From NCBI RefSeq assembly GCF_002917925.1, contig NZ_PPFE01000008.1, forward strand, positions 62,001-126,000: a stretch of DNA of 64,000 bases. Reading direction: 5' to 3'. Of the stretch, positions 16,564 to 25,343 are shown piece by piece (the stretch's first letter is position 1; every line of letters begins with the position of its first letter). The stretch is from Roseovarius confluentis. GTDB taxonomy: Bacteria; Pseudomonadota; Alphaproteobacteria; Rhodobacterales; Rhodobacteraceae. A program made the translations under genes and the position numbers. The notes below the pieces were generated by a model. That model did no database searches and was not told the origin of the DNA. It worked only from the letters and a program-made list of their open reading frames with translations.

Positions 16564-17563
16564 AGCGGATCCTCGGGTCGAGCAGGCCGTAAAGCAGGTC
16601 TGCCAGCAGATTGGCCAGCACGATCAGCACCGCGAACAGGAAAGTGAGCGTATGCACAAGCGGTACGTCATTCGCCTTGATCGCGCTGATCAGCTGCGCC
16701 CCGATCCCGTTGATCGCAAAGACCTGTTCGGTGATGATCGCCCCGCCGAAAATAGCCGGTGCTCCCAGTGCAATCACGGTCACCACAGGGATCATCGAGT
16801 TGCGCAGGACATGCACCATCAAGACGACCCATTCGCTCATGCCCTTGGCCCGCGCCGTCCGTACGTAATCCTGCCCCAGGTTGTCCAGCACCGCCGATCG
16901 CATGTAGCGGCTTATCTGCGCCGTGGTTTGGACCGACAGTACCATCACCGGCAGGACCATCTGACGGACCTGATATGTGAAGCTTTCCCAGTCGGTGACA
17001 CGATGCGTGGTCTCGTAGATGAATGGAAAGACGTCCAGTTGAACGGAGAACACGTATATCACCAATGGCCCGGTCAGGAACGGTGGCAGGGAGTAGCCCA
17101 GCATTGTCACCAGGGTTCCTGCGTTGTCGAACACCGAATACTGGCGGTAAGCCGAGTATATGCCGATGGGCAGAGCCATCAGTATCCCCACGACATAGGC
17201 CGTCCCGACCACCCAAAGCGTTTGGGGCAGGGCCTGCGCGATCTCGAACATCACTGGCGCACGGCTTTGCCAACTCAGAACGCGCGGCTTGTCGACAGCC
17301 ATGGAGGTGCCGAAGATGTTGTCGATCAGCACCTGCGGCTCGACCCAGAAAATCTGCACCATCCAACGCCAGAACCGCACATGCAACGGCTCTCCAAGGC
17401 CGAGCGCCTCGCGCATCTGGGCCTTCACCTCGGGCGAAATCGTCTGCGGCAGGTTTCCCATCGGATCGCCGGGCGCGAGGTCCAGCAAAAGGAAAATGAT
17501 CAGCGCTATCACGATCAGCAGCGGGATCGAAACCAGCAGTCGGCGCAGCGCGAATGTCAGCAT
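16556..17563 (-). CDS. DppB-type peptide ABC transporter permease (335 aa)
   Basis: Inner-membrane permease with the family layout: an N-terminal helix (about 8-30), a periplasmic stretch with LDLAPGDPMGNLPQTISPEVKAQMREALGLGEP, then five more membrane segments and the EAA-type loop DYVRTARAKGMSEWVVLMVHVLRNSMIP that contacts the ATPase. The C-terminus LLADLLYGLLDPRIRYG is typical. It lies 42 bp after the binding protein and overlaps the start of the second permease. It should form a heterodimer with that (frameshifted) partner. Confidence 0.93.
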   Translation of the reverse strand: MLTFALRRLLVSIPLLIVIALIIFLLLDLAPGDPMGNLPQTISPEVKAQMREALGLGEPLHVRFWRWMVQIFWVEPQVLIDNIFGTSMAVDKPRVLSWQSRAPVMFEIAQALPQTLWVVGTAYVVGILMALPIGIYSAYRQYSVFDNAGTLVTMLGYSLPPFLTGPLVIYVFSVQLDVFPFIYETTHRVTDWESFTYQVRQMVLPVMVLSVQTTAQISRYMRSAVLDNLGQDYVRTARAKGMSEWVVLMVHVLRNSMIPVVTVIALGAPAIFGGAIITEQVFAINGIGAQLISAIKANDVPLVHTLTFLFAVLIVLANLLADLLYGLLDPRIRYG

Positions 17564-17605
17564 TCCACCCGGTCCATTTACGCCACGCCTATCCCGGTTG
17601 CCGGA

Positions 17606-19312
17606 TCATTCGGCCGATAGGCGGTGCCAGTCTGCCACGTTCCAAAGCTCGCTGTCCCATGTGTTAAGAACGACGCCACCAAGCGAATTGACATGCGCTG
17701 ATACGCGACCGCGATGAACAAGCGGCAAGATAACGAAGTCCTGCACCAGCATGTCGTTCATGGCGCGGGCCAACTTCGCGCGCTCGTCACGACCGCCGGT
17801 CTCTCGCAGCTCGACCGACAGCGCGTCGAAAGCCTCGTTGCAGTAACGGGGCATGTTGGTGCCCTGCCACTGGTTCTCTGGTGTTGGGATGCGCTCACAG
17901 GTCCAACTGGCCATGTACGCCTCGGGATCTGTTCCATCGAACATCTGGGCGTACATTTGAACGTCGGCATAGAATTTCTGATAGGTGTACGGGCTGTTCG
18001 CGTCGCTACCGAAAAAGATGTTGCCGTCGATATTGCGCAACTCGGTTTCCACGCCCAACTGGGACCACCAGCTTTTGATCGCGGCCTGGAAGGTCTGTCT
18101 CACGGCGTTGGTGGAGGTCTGGAAGATCATGCGCAGCGGCACGCCGTCCTTGTCGCGGACACCGTCGCCATCGCTGTCGGTCCACCCGGCACTGTCCAGA
18201 AGTGCCTTGGCGCCTTCGATATCCTGCACCTTGCAGGCCTCGTTGGCGTCGGAGGCATAGACCTCGGGGGCGGGCAGGATGTTGCAGGTAACGCGCCCGG
18301 CCTCGCCATAGCCGATCTGTACCAGGATTGACCTGTCGATGGCCATGCTCAGCGCCTGACGCACCGCGATGTCGTCCAGGAACGGATGCGGATGTGCGAG
18401 GGTCGAGCGTTCTTCGCCAAGATCCGCATCGGGATTTGTCATGTTGATCACGATCCGTTCGACCAGCGTTCCGAAGGCCGATACCACCTCCCCATTGCCG
18501 GCCGCCTGCATGCCGTCCAGCACTTCGGGGGGCAATTGCAGGTTCCAGGCATAATCGTAATCCGCGGTTTCGAGCACGGCGCGAGCAGCATTTTCTGCCG
18601 TGCCGCCGCCTTTGATCAGGAGGCTGGCAAAGGCGGGCTTGGCGGGGTCGCGATAATTTGGATTGGCCGACATCTTGACCGTATCGCCGGTGCGGAACTC
18701 GTCCACCACGAAGGGACCGGTGCCGATGGGATAGAAGTTGGCATCGGTACAGGTCGGGGCCCGCTCGCCCAGGCAGTCAGCGAATTGGTCGGCCTGCAGG
18801 ATGGGGGAGGAGGCGCCGACGAATGCGTCGTAGGGAAACGGCTTTGGCTCGTCAAATCGGACAACGACGGTGCGGTTGTCGGGCGTTTCGATATCGGTAA
18901 TGCCCGCGAACTTGTCGACATGCGCACAGCCGCCGCCCTCGGCGGTGCAATAGGACCATGTGAACTTGACGTCTGCCGCAGTCACGGGCGTGCCATCGGA
19001 CCATGTGAGGTCGTCGGAAAGACGCCAGGTGATCGACTTGAAGTCGTCGCTCACACCGCCGTTTTCGACCGTTGGGATCTCGTCCACCAGCCATGGCACC
19101 ATATCGCCGGTCTCGTCGTATCGAGCCAGTGGTTCAAGAACGAGGCTGGCTGACTCGATATCCTTGATGCCGCCGGAAAGATAGGGGTTCAGGATCGACG
19201 GTGCTTGCCAGAAAATCAGGTTGACCTGGCCGTCGCTCGCCCGTTCGGCAAAGGCGCCCTGTGCGACAGTACAGGCAAGAAACCCTGCGACCACAAGCCG
19301 TCCACACTGCAT
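17606..19312 (-). CDS. peptide ABC transporter substrate-binding protein (568 aa)
   Basis: Periplasmic solute-binding protein of family 5. It has a signal peptide (about 1-23, cleavage near AFA-ER), then LEPLARYDETGDMVPWLVDE, WSDGTPVTAADVKFTWSY and the IGTGPFVVDEF region, as in DppA/OppA. The start is ATG 19312 because AAGGGGA lies 6 bases upstream. An unusual insertion, DSDGDGVRDKDG, looks like a calcium-binding Asp-rich loop. It heads the minus-strand importer operon with two permeases. The substrate is probably a peptide, but the family also carries other solutes. Confidence 0.92.
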   Translation of the reverse strand: MQCGRLVVAGFLACTVAQGAFAERASDGQVNLIFWQAPSILNPYLSGGIKDIESASLVLEPLARYDETGDMVPWLVDEIPTVENGGVSDDFKSITWRLSDDLTWSDGTPVTAADVKFTWSYCTAEGGGCAHVDKFAGITDIETPDNRTVVVRFDEPKPFPYDAFVGASSPILQADQFADCLGERAPTCTDANFYPIGTGPFVVDEFRTGDTVKMSANPNYRDPAKPAFASLLIKGGGTAENAARAVLETADYDYAWNLQLPPEVLDGMQAAGNGEVVSAFGTLVERIVINMTNPDADLGEERSTLAHPHPFLDDIAVRQALSMAIDRSILVQIGYGEAGRVTCNILPAPEVYASDANEACKVQDIEGAKALLDSAGWTDSDGDGVRDKDGVPLRMIFQTSTNAVRQTFQAAIKSWWSQLGVETELRNIDGNIFFGSDANSPYTYQKFYADVQMYAQMFDGTDPEAYMASWTCERIPTPENQWQGTNMPRYCNEAFDALSVELRETGGRDERAKLARAMNDMLVQDFVILPLVHRGRVSAHVNSLGGVVLNTWDSELWNVADWHRLSAE

Positions 19313-19516
19313 CCCCAAGTCCCCTTTTGATCCGTATCACCACGCACGACGTCGGCTACTATGGCGTATCGTGAACCCTTGATTTTTGTGAGTGACGGGT
19401 TCCGGGCGGGTGATCCAAATGTCATCAGACCATCTGACCGCCAGAAAATCAAGCGATCAGACTGGCCCGGTCAGACCGCGCAAGCGGCTGACCCCGGCGG
19501 CACGAATTCTGACGGT

Positions 19517-20062
19517 CTACTTGGCTCCCGGGGCGATGATCATGATCATCTGGCGGCCTTCCATCTTCGGCATGTTCTCGACCTTGCCGATTTCCTTGAT
19601 GTCCTCGGCCACCCGCTGCAACAGTTCGCGGCCCAGATCCTGGTGCGCCATTTCGCGACCGCGAAACCGCAGGGTAATCTTCACCTTGTCGCCATTCTCC
19701 AGAAAGCGGAACACGTTGCGCATCTTGACGTCGTAGTCATGCGTGTCGGTGTTGGGGCGGAACTTCACCTCCTTCACCTCGATGACCTTTTGCTTCTTGC
19801 GCGCCTCGGATTCCCGCTTTTGCTGTTCGTACTTGTATTTGCCATAGTCCATGATCTTGCAGACCGGCGGGTTGGCGTTCGGCGAGATTTCCACCAGGTC
19901 CAGACCGGCCTCTTCTGCCATGCCCATGGCGCGTTCGGGCGTCACGACGCCGACGTTTTCACCTTCCGCGCCGATCAGGCGGATTTCCGGAACGCGGATC
20001 TTGTCGTTGATGCGGGGGCCGGTGTCGCGCGTCGGGGGCGCGTTGTGTGGTCTGCGAGCTAT
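19517..20062 (-). CDS. infC: translation initiation factor IF-3, with ATA start codon (181 aa)
   Basis: Prevents premature joining of ribosomal subunits and proofreads initiation. The N-domain begins [21 protein letters not shown], the linker is lysine-rich ([16 protein letters not shown]) and the C-domain has [21 protein letters not shown]. No ATG or GTG stands at the expected N-terminus. The normal start [10 protein letters not shown] is encoded by ATA at 20060-20062, with AAGGA 8 bases upstream; the only longer frame adds 25 residues with no homologous look. A rare start (AUU in E. coli infC) is the basis of IF-3 autoregulation, and AUA here is likely to work the same way. Confidence 0.9.
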   Translation of the reverse strand: MARRPHNAPPTRDTGPRINDKIRVPEIRLIGAEGENVGVVTPERAMGMAEEAGLDLVEISPNANPPVCKIMDYGKYKYEQQKRESEARKKQKVIEVKEVKFRPNTDTHDYDVKMRNVFRFLENGDKVKITLRFRGREMAHQDLGRELLQRVAEDIKEIGKVENMPKMEGRQMIMIIAPGAK

Positions 20063-20265
20063 GGTTTTTGTCCTTCGATCGTTCAGCGAGTTTGAGGTCG
20101 CAAGGTAACCGCGCGTAGGGGGTGTTTCAAGCGGCAAAATCGGGGGTCAGAGCCTTGACCGGCGGTAATTTCCCCTTGCATGCACCGTTTTTACGCTTCA
20201 TCTCGAAGCAACTGTGAGGCAGGCTGTGAAAGTCTTCAGAAACCTGCCAGTTGAGAGGAATACCA

Positions 20266-21219
20266 ATGAGAAACATTTTGTGGCTGATCGTGGCCCTTGT
20301 CATCCTTGCCGGGGGCTACATGCTCTTCACCGGCAAGTCACCGCAGGAAGTCGTGGACGAGGTGTCCGAAACTGTTTCCTCGCCCGAGGAACTGGAAAGC
20401 GCCGCGGATGCCGCCGGCGAGGCAACCGAGAATGCCGTTCAGGAAACCGGCGAGGCCCTGGAGGCTGCTGGCGACGCAACGGCCGAGGCCGCCGAGGATG
20501 CCGGTGAGGCCGCGGAAGATGCCGTTGAAGCGACCGGGCAAGCCGCCGACGAAGCAGCGCAGGAGGCCGTGGAGGCGGCCGACGATGCGGCCAATTTCGC
20601 CGAAGAGACCGCTGCGGATGCAGCCGACACGGCCAGTGACGCCGCAGGTGCTGCTGCCGAAGCCGCGGCGGACGCAGCAGATGCGACCGCAGAGACAGCC
20701 GAGGAAGTGGCCGAGGAAACCACGCAAGCCGCTTCTGACGCGGCGGACGCGGCTGCCGATACGGCCAGCGATGCGGCGGATACAACCGAGGCTGCCGCCG
20801 AGGACGCGGTTGAGGAGACCGCGGATGCCGCGGGCGATGCCGCGACCGCAACTGAAGATGCGGCCGAAGATGCGGCACGCGCGACCGAAGAGGTGGCAGA
20901 CGACGCTGCCGATACCGCCGACGCCGCAGCCGACGGCACCGAAGCCACAGCGGAAGAGGCTGCGACTGAAGCAGCGGAGGCAACGGACGAGGCCGTCAAT
21001 TCGACTGAAGCGGCGGCATCCGAGGCTTCCGAGACCCCCATCACCGAGCTGCTGACACCCGAGGGGTTCGATTACGACAAGGTTACCGAGTACATCGACA
21101 ACTCGGACCTCGGGACGGTGCAAAAAACGGGTCTGAAGTCGAGCCTGCAAGCCGCACGGGACAATCCCGATATGCTGGAAAGCGCGCTGGATGCCGTACG
21201 CGAGGCGCTGAACCTCTGA
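20266..21219 (+). CDS. membrane-anchored, highly acidic Ala/Glu/Asp-rich repeat protein (317 aa)
   Basis: MRNILWLIVALVILAGGYMLF forms a signal anchor (about 4-20). Residues about 35-250 are almost entirely Ala, Glu, Asp and Thr, in AADAADTASDAAEE-like units with no Lys, predicting a long helical, strongly negative stalk or coiled coil. The last 60 residues (ITELLTPEGFDYDKVTEYIDNSDLG...LESALDAVREALNL) form a separate small domain. Function unknown; a periplasmic spacer or an LEA-like protective protein is possible. ATG 20266 has GAGAGGA upstream. A strong terminator follows. Confidence 0.8.
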   Translation: MRNILWLIVALVILAGGYMLFTGKSPQEVVDEVSETVSSPEELESAADAAGEATENAVQETGEALEAAGDATAEAAEDAGEAAEDAVEATGQAADEAAQEAVEAADDAANFAEETAADAADTASDAAGAAAEAAADAADATAETAEEVAEETTQAASDAADAAADTASDAADTTEAAAEDAVEETADAAGDAATATEDAAEDAARATEEVADDAADTADAAADGTEATAEEAATEAAEATDEAVNSTEAAASEASETPITELLTPEGFDYDKVTEYIDNSDLGTVQKTGLKSSLQAARDNPDMLESALDAVREALNL

Positions 21220-21244
21220 TCGGATCGGACTTGCTGCAAAGACA

Positions 21245-21272
21245 AAACCCGCGCTGCGATCAGCGCGGGTTT
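21245..21272. terminator. bidirectional terminator between the Ala-rich gene and fpr
   Basis: A perfect 12-bp stem AAACCCGCGCTG (21245-21256) with 21261-21272, closed by CGAT. T-rich flanks occur on both strands (TTTCTTATTT on plus; TTTTGTCTTTG on minus). It lies between two convergent genes and can serve both. Confidence 0.9.
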
Positions 21273-21295
21273 CTTATTTGAGGCTCGAAAGAGGG

Positions 21296-22141
21296 TCAGT
21301 CGAGAAACGCTTTTTCGACCACGTATTCCTTGGGATCGGAATTGGCCCCCTCGCGCAGGCCGTATTCCTCGAGCATCTCCTTGATCTCGAGGTTGAAGGC
21401 CAGGTTGCCGCAGACCATCGCGCGGTCGATCTCGGGAGTAAGGGGCTCGACGTCCAGGTCCTCGAACACTTCGCCCTTGCGCATCAGGTCGGTGATCCGG
21501 CCCATCTTGGCGCTCTCTTCGCGGGTCGTCGTGGGATAGTAGCGCAGTTTCTCGTGAAAGCCTTCGCCGATCAACTCTTCCAGCAACTCGTCTTTGCGGA
21601 TGCCGTCGATCATCTCCTTGCCATAGGTCAGTTCGCCCACCTCGCGGCAGGTGTGGGTGATGATGACCTCGTCGTAGTCGGTATAGGTCTGCGGGTCGCG
21701 CAGCAGCGAGGCGAAGGGCGCAAAGCCGGTGCCCGTTGCAAAAAGCCACAGCCGCTTGCCCGGCAGCAGCGCGTCATGCACCAGCGTGCCCACGGGTTTG
21801 GGGCGAAGGATAATCTCGTCTCCCGGTTCGATATGCTGCAGGCGGCTGGTCAGGGGCCCGTCCTGCACCTTGATCGAATAGAATTCCAGTTCGTCGTCCC
21901 ATGACGGCGAGGCGATGGAATAAGCCCGCAGGAGCGGCTTTTCCTTGCCGGTCTTCTCGTCTTTCTGCATCAGCCCGATCATCACGAACTCGCCCGAGCG
22001 GAAGCGCAGGCTGGCAGGGCGGGTGGTGCGGAAGGAAAACAGCCGGTCGGTCCAGTGTTTGACCGCCGTCACTGTCTGGGCGTCGGGCAGGGTGGGGACT
22101 TTGACGGGTTTCGCTTCGGTCACGCTTACGGTCTCGTTCAT
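21296..22141 (-). CDS. fpr: ferredoxin/flavodoxin--NADP+ reductase (281 aa)
   Basis: FAD-binding beta barrel with RAYSIASP (72-79), then an NADP-binding half with ATGTGFAPFASLLRD (135-149), THTCREVGEL and MVCGNLAFNLEIKEML. This is the Fpr (subclass I bacterial) family, exchanging electrons between NADPH and ferredoxin or flavodoxin. It follows the sulfate assimilation genes on the same strand, 71 bp after the DUF934 gene. Supplying reduced ferredoxin to the sulfite reductase is the natural inference, and no NADPH-dependent CysJ is present here. Confidence 0.92.
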   Translation of the reverse strand: MNETVSVTEAKPVKVPTLPDAQTVTAVKHWTDRLFSFRTTRPASLRFRSGEFVMIGLMQKDEKTGKEKPLLRAYSIASPSWDDELEFYSIKVQDGPLTSRLQHIEPGDEIILRPKPVGTLVHDALLPGKRLWLFATGTGFAPFASLLRDPQTYTDYDEVIITHTCREVGELTYGKEMIDGIRKDELLEELIGEGFHEKLRYYPTTTREESAKMGRITDLMRKGEVFEDLDVEPLTPEIDRAMVCGNLAFNLEIKEMLEEYGLREGANSDPKEYVVEKAFLD

Positions 22142-22212
22142 CAGAAATCATCGTCCGGGGTCTTAATCCGGGCGTCTCCTCGTATACTTTGATTCAGGTC
22201 AGATTACAGGGG

Positions 22213-22644
22213 TCATTCGGCGGGAATCTTGCCGCGCCCGGTGCCGCGCAGACGGGCCTGGTAGTCATGCGCCTGCCAATTCGCCCGGAACAGCCACTGG
22301 TCCTCGGGCTGCCGTTCCGCCAGATCGTCGGAGATTTCCACCTCGTCGAAGCCGGACCTGCGTGCCATCGCATATTGATCGGCAATGACGTGGCCGCGGG
22401 CCCGCAGGCGTCCCTTGAAGCCCATCAGTCGCAACTGGCGCGCGATGGTAAAGCCGCGCCCGTCGGAAAAGCTGGGAAAATCGACACGGATCATCGGGAT
22501 GTCCGAAATCCGCCCGGCCAGCTCGTTCGGGTCGTTGCTGGACGCAAGATCGATGGCGCAGCCCGGATGCGCGTCGTTCAGCGCGGCGATGGGGCCGTCC
22601 CAATCGTCGTTTGCAAAGCCTTGATCGGTCACGATAACGCTCAT
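22213..22644 (-). CDS. DUF934 family protein of the sulfate assimilation operon (143 aa)
   Basis: A small cytoplasmic protein with FPSFSDGRGFTIARQLR and GHVIADQYAMARRSGFDEVEI, both typical of DUF934, which is regularly encoded with cysH and cysI in proteobacteria. Its biochemical role is not established; an accessory role for sulfite reductase has been supposed from context. Its ATG overlaps the cysH stop (ATGA), so translation is coupled. Confidence 0.88.
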   Translation of the reverse strand: MSVIVTDQGFANDDWDGPIAALNDAHPGCAIDLASSNDPNELAGRISDIPMIRVDFPSFSDGRGFTIARQLRLMGFKGRLRARGHVIADQYAMARRSGFDEVEISDDLAERQPEDQWLFRANWQAHDYQARLRGTGRGKIPAE

Positions 22645-23387
22645 GCCGTTTCTCCTGTTCTGACGGGTTTTCCGTTGACGAAATGAATGCCGCATTCGGA
22701 CTTGTCGGTTCCGCGCCAGCGGCCCGCGCGGGAATCTTCACCGGCCGCCACGCGGCTGGTGCAGGGCTGGCAGCCGATCGAGGGGTAGCCCTGTGCCACC
22801 AGCGGGTGACGGGGCAGGCGGTTTTCTTCCATGTAGGTCTGCACGTCCTGACGCGTCCAATGCGCCAGCGGGTTGACCTTCATCCGGCCTGTGGCCTCTT
22901 CGGTCTCGAAAAAGTCAAGCGCAGCCCGGTCGCCGCCGTGATAGCGTTTGCGGCCCGTGATCCAGCCATCAAAACCTTGTAACGCGCGTTGAAGCGGCAC
23001 GGTTTTGCGCAGTGTGCAGCAAGCATCGGTGTCGGACTGGTGCAGGTCTCTGTTGGGGTCCTGTTCGGCTACCGCGTCGGCGTTGGGGCGAATGATCCGC
23101 AGGTCCTTCAGGCCCAGTCGCTCGGCCAGATCCTGTTGGTAGACCAGGGTTTCGGCAAAGAGCATTTCGGTGTCGAGAAAGATCACCGGCGTGTCGCGCT
23201 TCAGCACAGAGATCATGTGCAGAAGCACCACGGATTCCGCGCCGAAACTTGACACGAGGGCCAGTTTTCCGGCGTCCGGGCTTGCTAGTGCATGGCTCAG
23301 AACGGCGGTCGCCGAATTCAGGCGATACCACTCGTTGAGGCCCGAGACGCGGGTCGGCAGGCTGGTGTCTATCTTACTCTGCAGCAT
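22641..23387 (-). CDS. cysH: assimilatory APS (adenylylsulfate) reductase (248 aa)
   Basis: Reduces adenylyl sulfate to sulfite with thioredoxin. The sequence SSFGAESVVLLHM forms the nucleotide loop. Paired Cys C123-C124 and C206/C209 (GCQPC) would bind a [4Fe-4S] cluster, which marks the APS-reducing rather than PAPS-reducing type, and C232 in ECGIH is the catalytic thiol. The start is ATG 23387, with GGAG seven bases upstream, inside the end of cysI (14-bp overlap). It belongs to the cysG-DUF2849-cysI-cysH-DUF934-fpr operon. Confidence 0.93.
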   Translation of the reverse strand: MLQSKIDTSLPTRVSGLNEWYRLNSATAVLSHALASPDAGKLALVSSFGAESVVLLHMISVLKRDTPVIFLDTEMLFAETLVYQQDLAERLGLKDLRIIRPNADAVAEQDPNRDLHQSDTDACCTLRKTVPLQRALQGFDGWITGRKRYHGGDRAALDFFETEEATGRMKVNPLAHWTRQDVQTYMEENRLPRHPLVAQGYPSIGCQPCTSRVAAGEDSRAGRWRGTDKSECGIHFVNGKPVRTGETA

Positions 23388-25041
23388 AGGATTTCTCCTG
23401 CTCGTAGAGTGCGGTTTTGAACGGCGCCATGCCGACGCGGCGGTAGAATTCCAGGAACGTCTCGTCCCGGTCCTGCCTTTGATCGAGATAGGCCTCGACG
23501 ATCCGCTCGATGGCCGGAATGATCTCGTCTGCCGAAAAGCCCGGTCCGGTACGGTCGCCGATGGTTGCGTTCTCGGTATGGTCGCCGCCCAGTGTGATCT
23601 GGTAGTTCTCGACGCCGGCACGGTCGAGGCCAAGGATGCCGATATGGCCTACGTGATGGTGACCGCAGGCATTGATGCAGCCCGAAATCTTGATCTTCAG
23701 TTCGCCGATATCATGCTCCAGCTTCAACTCGTCGAAGCGGGTTGCGATCTGCTGGGCGATCGGGATGGACCGCGCCGTGGCCAGCGCGCAATAGTCCATG
23801 CCCGGGCATGCGATGATGTCCGAGATCAGGCCGATATTCGCCGTGGCCAGACCGTGCTTTTTCAAAATGGCGTGCAGCGCGGGCAGGTTGGACTTGTGCA
23901 CATGCGGCAGGATCACGTTCTGCTCGTGGCTGATGCGCAGTTCGTCATGGCCGTAGAATTCGGCAAGGTCGGCCATCACCCGCATCTGGTCCGCCGTGGC
24001 GTCGCCCGGCGTGGCGCCGTGGGCCTTGAGGCTGATCTGCACGATGGCGTATCCCGGCGCCTTGTGGGCGATGAGGTTGGTGTCGGCCCAGGACCGGAAG
24101 ATCGGGTCGGTCTTGTACGTGGTCTCGAACACCTCGGTGCCGTCCTGCCGAAAGGCAGGCGGTGCGAAAGCGGTCTTGATGTCTTCGAAGAGGGCAACGT
24201 CGATGCCGCTGAACGCGGGGCGGATAACCTCGAACCGCTCCTGCACCCGGGCGCGGATGTCGTCGATGCCGTGTTCATGCACCGTGATCTTGATGCGCGA
24301 CTTGTACTTGTTGTCGCGCCGTCCGAGCAGGTTCCAGACGCTGACCGTGGCCTCGACATAGGGCAGCAGGTCTTCCTGGCTGACGAAATCCGACAGTACC
24401 TTGCCGATCATCGGCGTCCGGCCAAGGCCACCGCCGACGAGAACGCGATAGCCGATCTCGCCATCACGCTCGACGATCTGCAGGCCGATGTCGTGCGCCT
24501 TGATCACAGCGCGGTCGTTCGGGCTGCCGGTGACGGCAATCTTGAACTTGCGCGGCAGGAACTGGAATTCCGGGTGATCGGTGGTCCATTGCCGCAGCAG
24601 TTCCGCCACCGGGCGCGGATCGGCAATCTCGTCCTCGGCGGCGCCCGCGAAATGATCGGCCGTCACGTTGCGGATGGTGTTTCCGCTCGTCTGGATGGCG
24701 TGCATCTCGACCTCGGCCAGCGCATCGAGGATTTCCGGCACATCGCGCAGTTCCGGCCAGTTGAACTGGATGTTCTGGCGGGTGGTGAAATGGCCATAGC
24801 CCTTGTCCCACGTCTCGGCGATATGGGCGAGCTGGCGCATCTGGGCCGCGTTGAGCGTGCCATACGGGATCGCCACGCGCAGCATGTAGGCGTGCAGTTG
24901 CAGGTAGAGGCCATTCAACAGGCGCAGCGGCTTGAACTCGTCCTCGGTGAGGTTGCCGGCGATGCGGCGCTCGACCTGGGCGCGGAACTGGTGGTTGCGC
25001 TCGGCCACGAAGGCGGCGTCAAATTCGGAATAGGAATACAT
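23374..25041 (-). CDS. cysI: ferredoxin-type nitrite/sulfite reductase (555 aa)
   Basis: Six-electron reduction of sulfite to sulfide on siroheme coupled to a [4Fe-4S] cluster. The cluster ligands are visible as C-x5-C (CPGMDYC, near 410-416) and C-x3-C (GCINACGHH, near 451-455). The N-terminal ferrodoxin-like halves (GHFTTRQNIQFNW, LPRKFKIAVTGS) are both present, and the length fits a CysI/NirA-type hemoprotein. A neighbouring CysG makes siroheme and CysH makes sulfite, so sulfite is the likely substrate. It overlaps the DUF2849 stop by one base (TGATG). Confidence 0.92.
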   Translation of the reverse strand: MYSYSEFDAAFVAERNHQFRAQVERRIAGNLTEDEFKPLRLLNGLYLQLHAYMLRVAIPYGTLNAAQMRQLAHIAETWDKGYGHFTTRQNIQFNWPELRDVPEILDALAEVEMHAIQTSGNTIRNVTADHFAGAAEDEIADPRPVAELLRQWTTDHPEFQFLPRKFKIAVTGSPNDRAVIKAHDIGLQIVERDGEIGYRVLVGGGLGRTPMIGKVLSDFVSQEDLLPYVEATVSVWNLLGRRDNKYKSRIKITVHEHGIDDIRARVQERFEVIRPAFSGIDVALFEDIKTAFAPPAFRQDGTEVFETTYKTDPIFRSWADTNLIAHKAPGYAIVQISLKAHGATPGDATADQMRVMADLAEFYGHDELRISHEQNVILPHVHKSNLPALHAILKKHGLATANIGLISDIIACPGMDYCALATARSIPIAQQIATRFDELKLEHDIGELKIKISGCINACGHHHVGHIGILGLDRAGVENYQITLGGDHTENATIGDRTGPGFSADEIIPAIERIVEAYLDQRQDRDETFLEFYRRVGMAPFKTALYEQEKSYAAE

Positions 25042-25343
25042 CAGTTTACCTCGGCTTGTTTGCCATGGTGATAGTTGGACGGGCCAGTGCGGCGGAATTC
25101 CTCGCGGAAATGCGTCGGCTGGGGGCCGTCATCAGAGGGTTTCGCATCGGCCAGGTACGGCCCGACGACCAGTTCAGGCTGCCCTTCGGCCTGCGCCAGC
25201 CGCAGCTTGGCGAGCGCCTCGTCGCTGATCAGTTCAGCCTCGGAAAGATGCCGCGACCAGCGGTCATCGACAGTCTGGTAGACGACGTCGCCTTCCAGCA
25301 GGGCGTTGGCGGTGACGACCTTGGGGGTGAATTCTTTGGGCAT
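25041..25343 (-). CDS. DUF2849 family protein of the sulfite reductase operon (100 aa)
   Basis: A short soluble protein, MPKEFTPKVVTANALLEGDVVYQTVDDRW at the start and a PxHFREEFRRTGPSNYHHGK tail; this is the DUF2849 family, found directly before cysI in alphaproteobacteria. Function unknown. Both its start and its stop overlap its neighbours by one base (TGATG junctions with cysG and cysI), which implies fixed stoichiometry and a role with sulfite reductase. Confidence 0.88.
   Translation of the reverse strand: MPKEFTPKVVTANALLEGDVVYQTVDDRWSRHLSEAELISDEALAKLRLAQAEGQPELVVGPYLADAKPSDDGPQPTHFREEFRRTGPSNYHHGKQAEVN

Noticed and set aside
20327..21150. Several long antisense and shifted frames within the Ala/Glu-rich gene
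   Set aside because: They arise from the repetitive GCN/GAN codons of the real gene and give Arg/Pro- or Ala/Ser-only sequences. The real frame has a start, a ribosome-binding site and a terminator.
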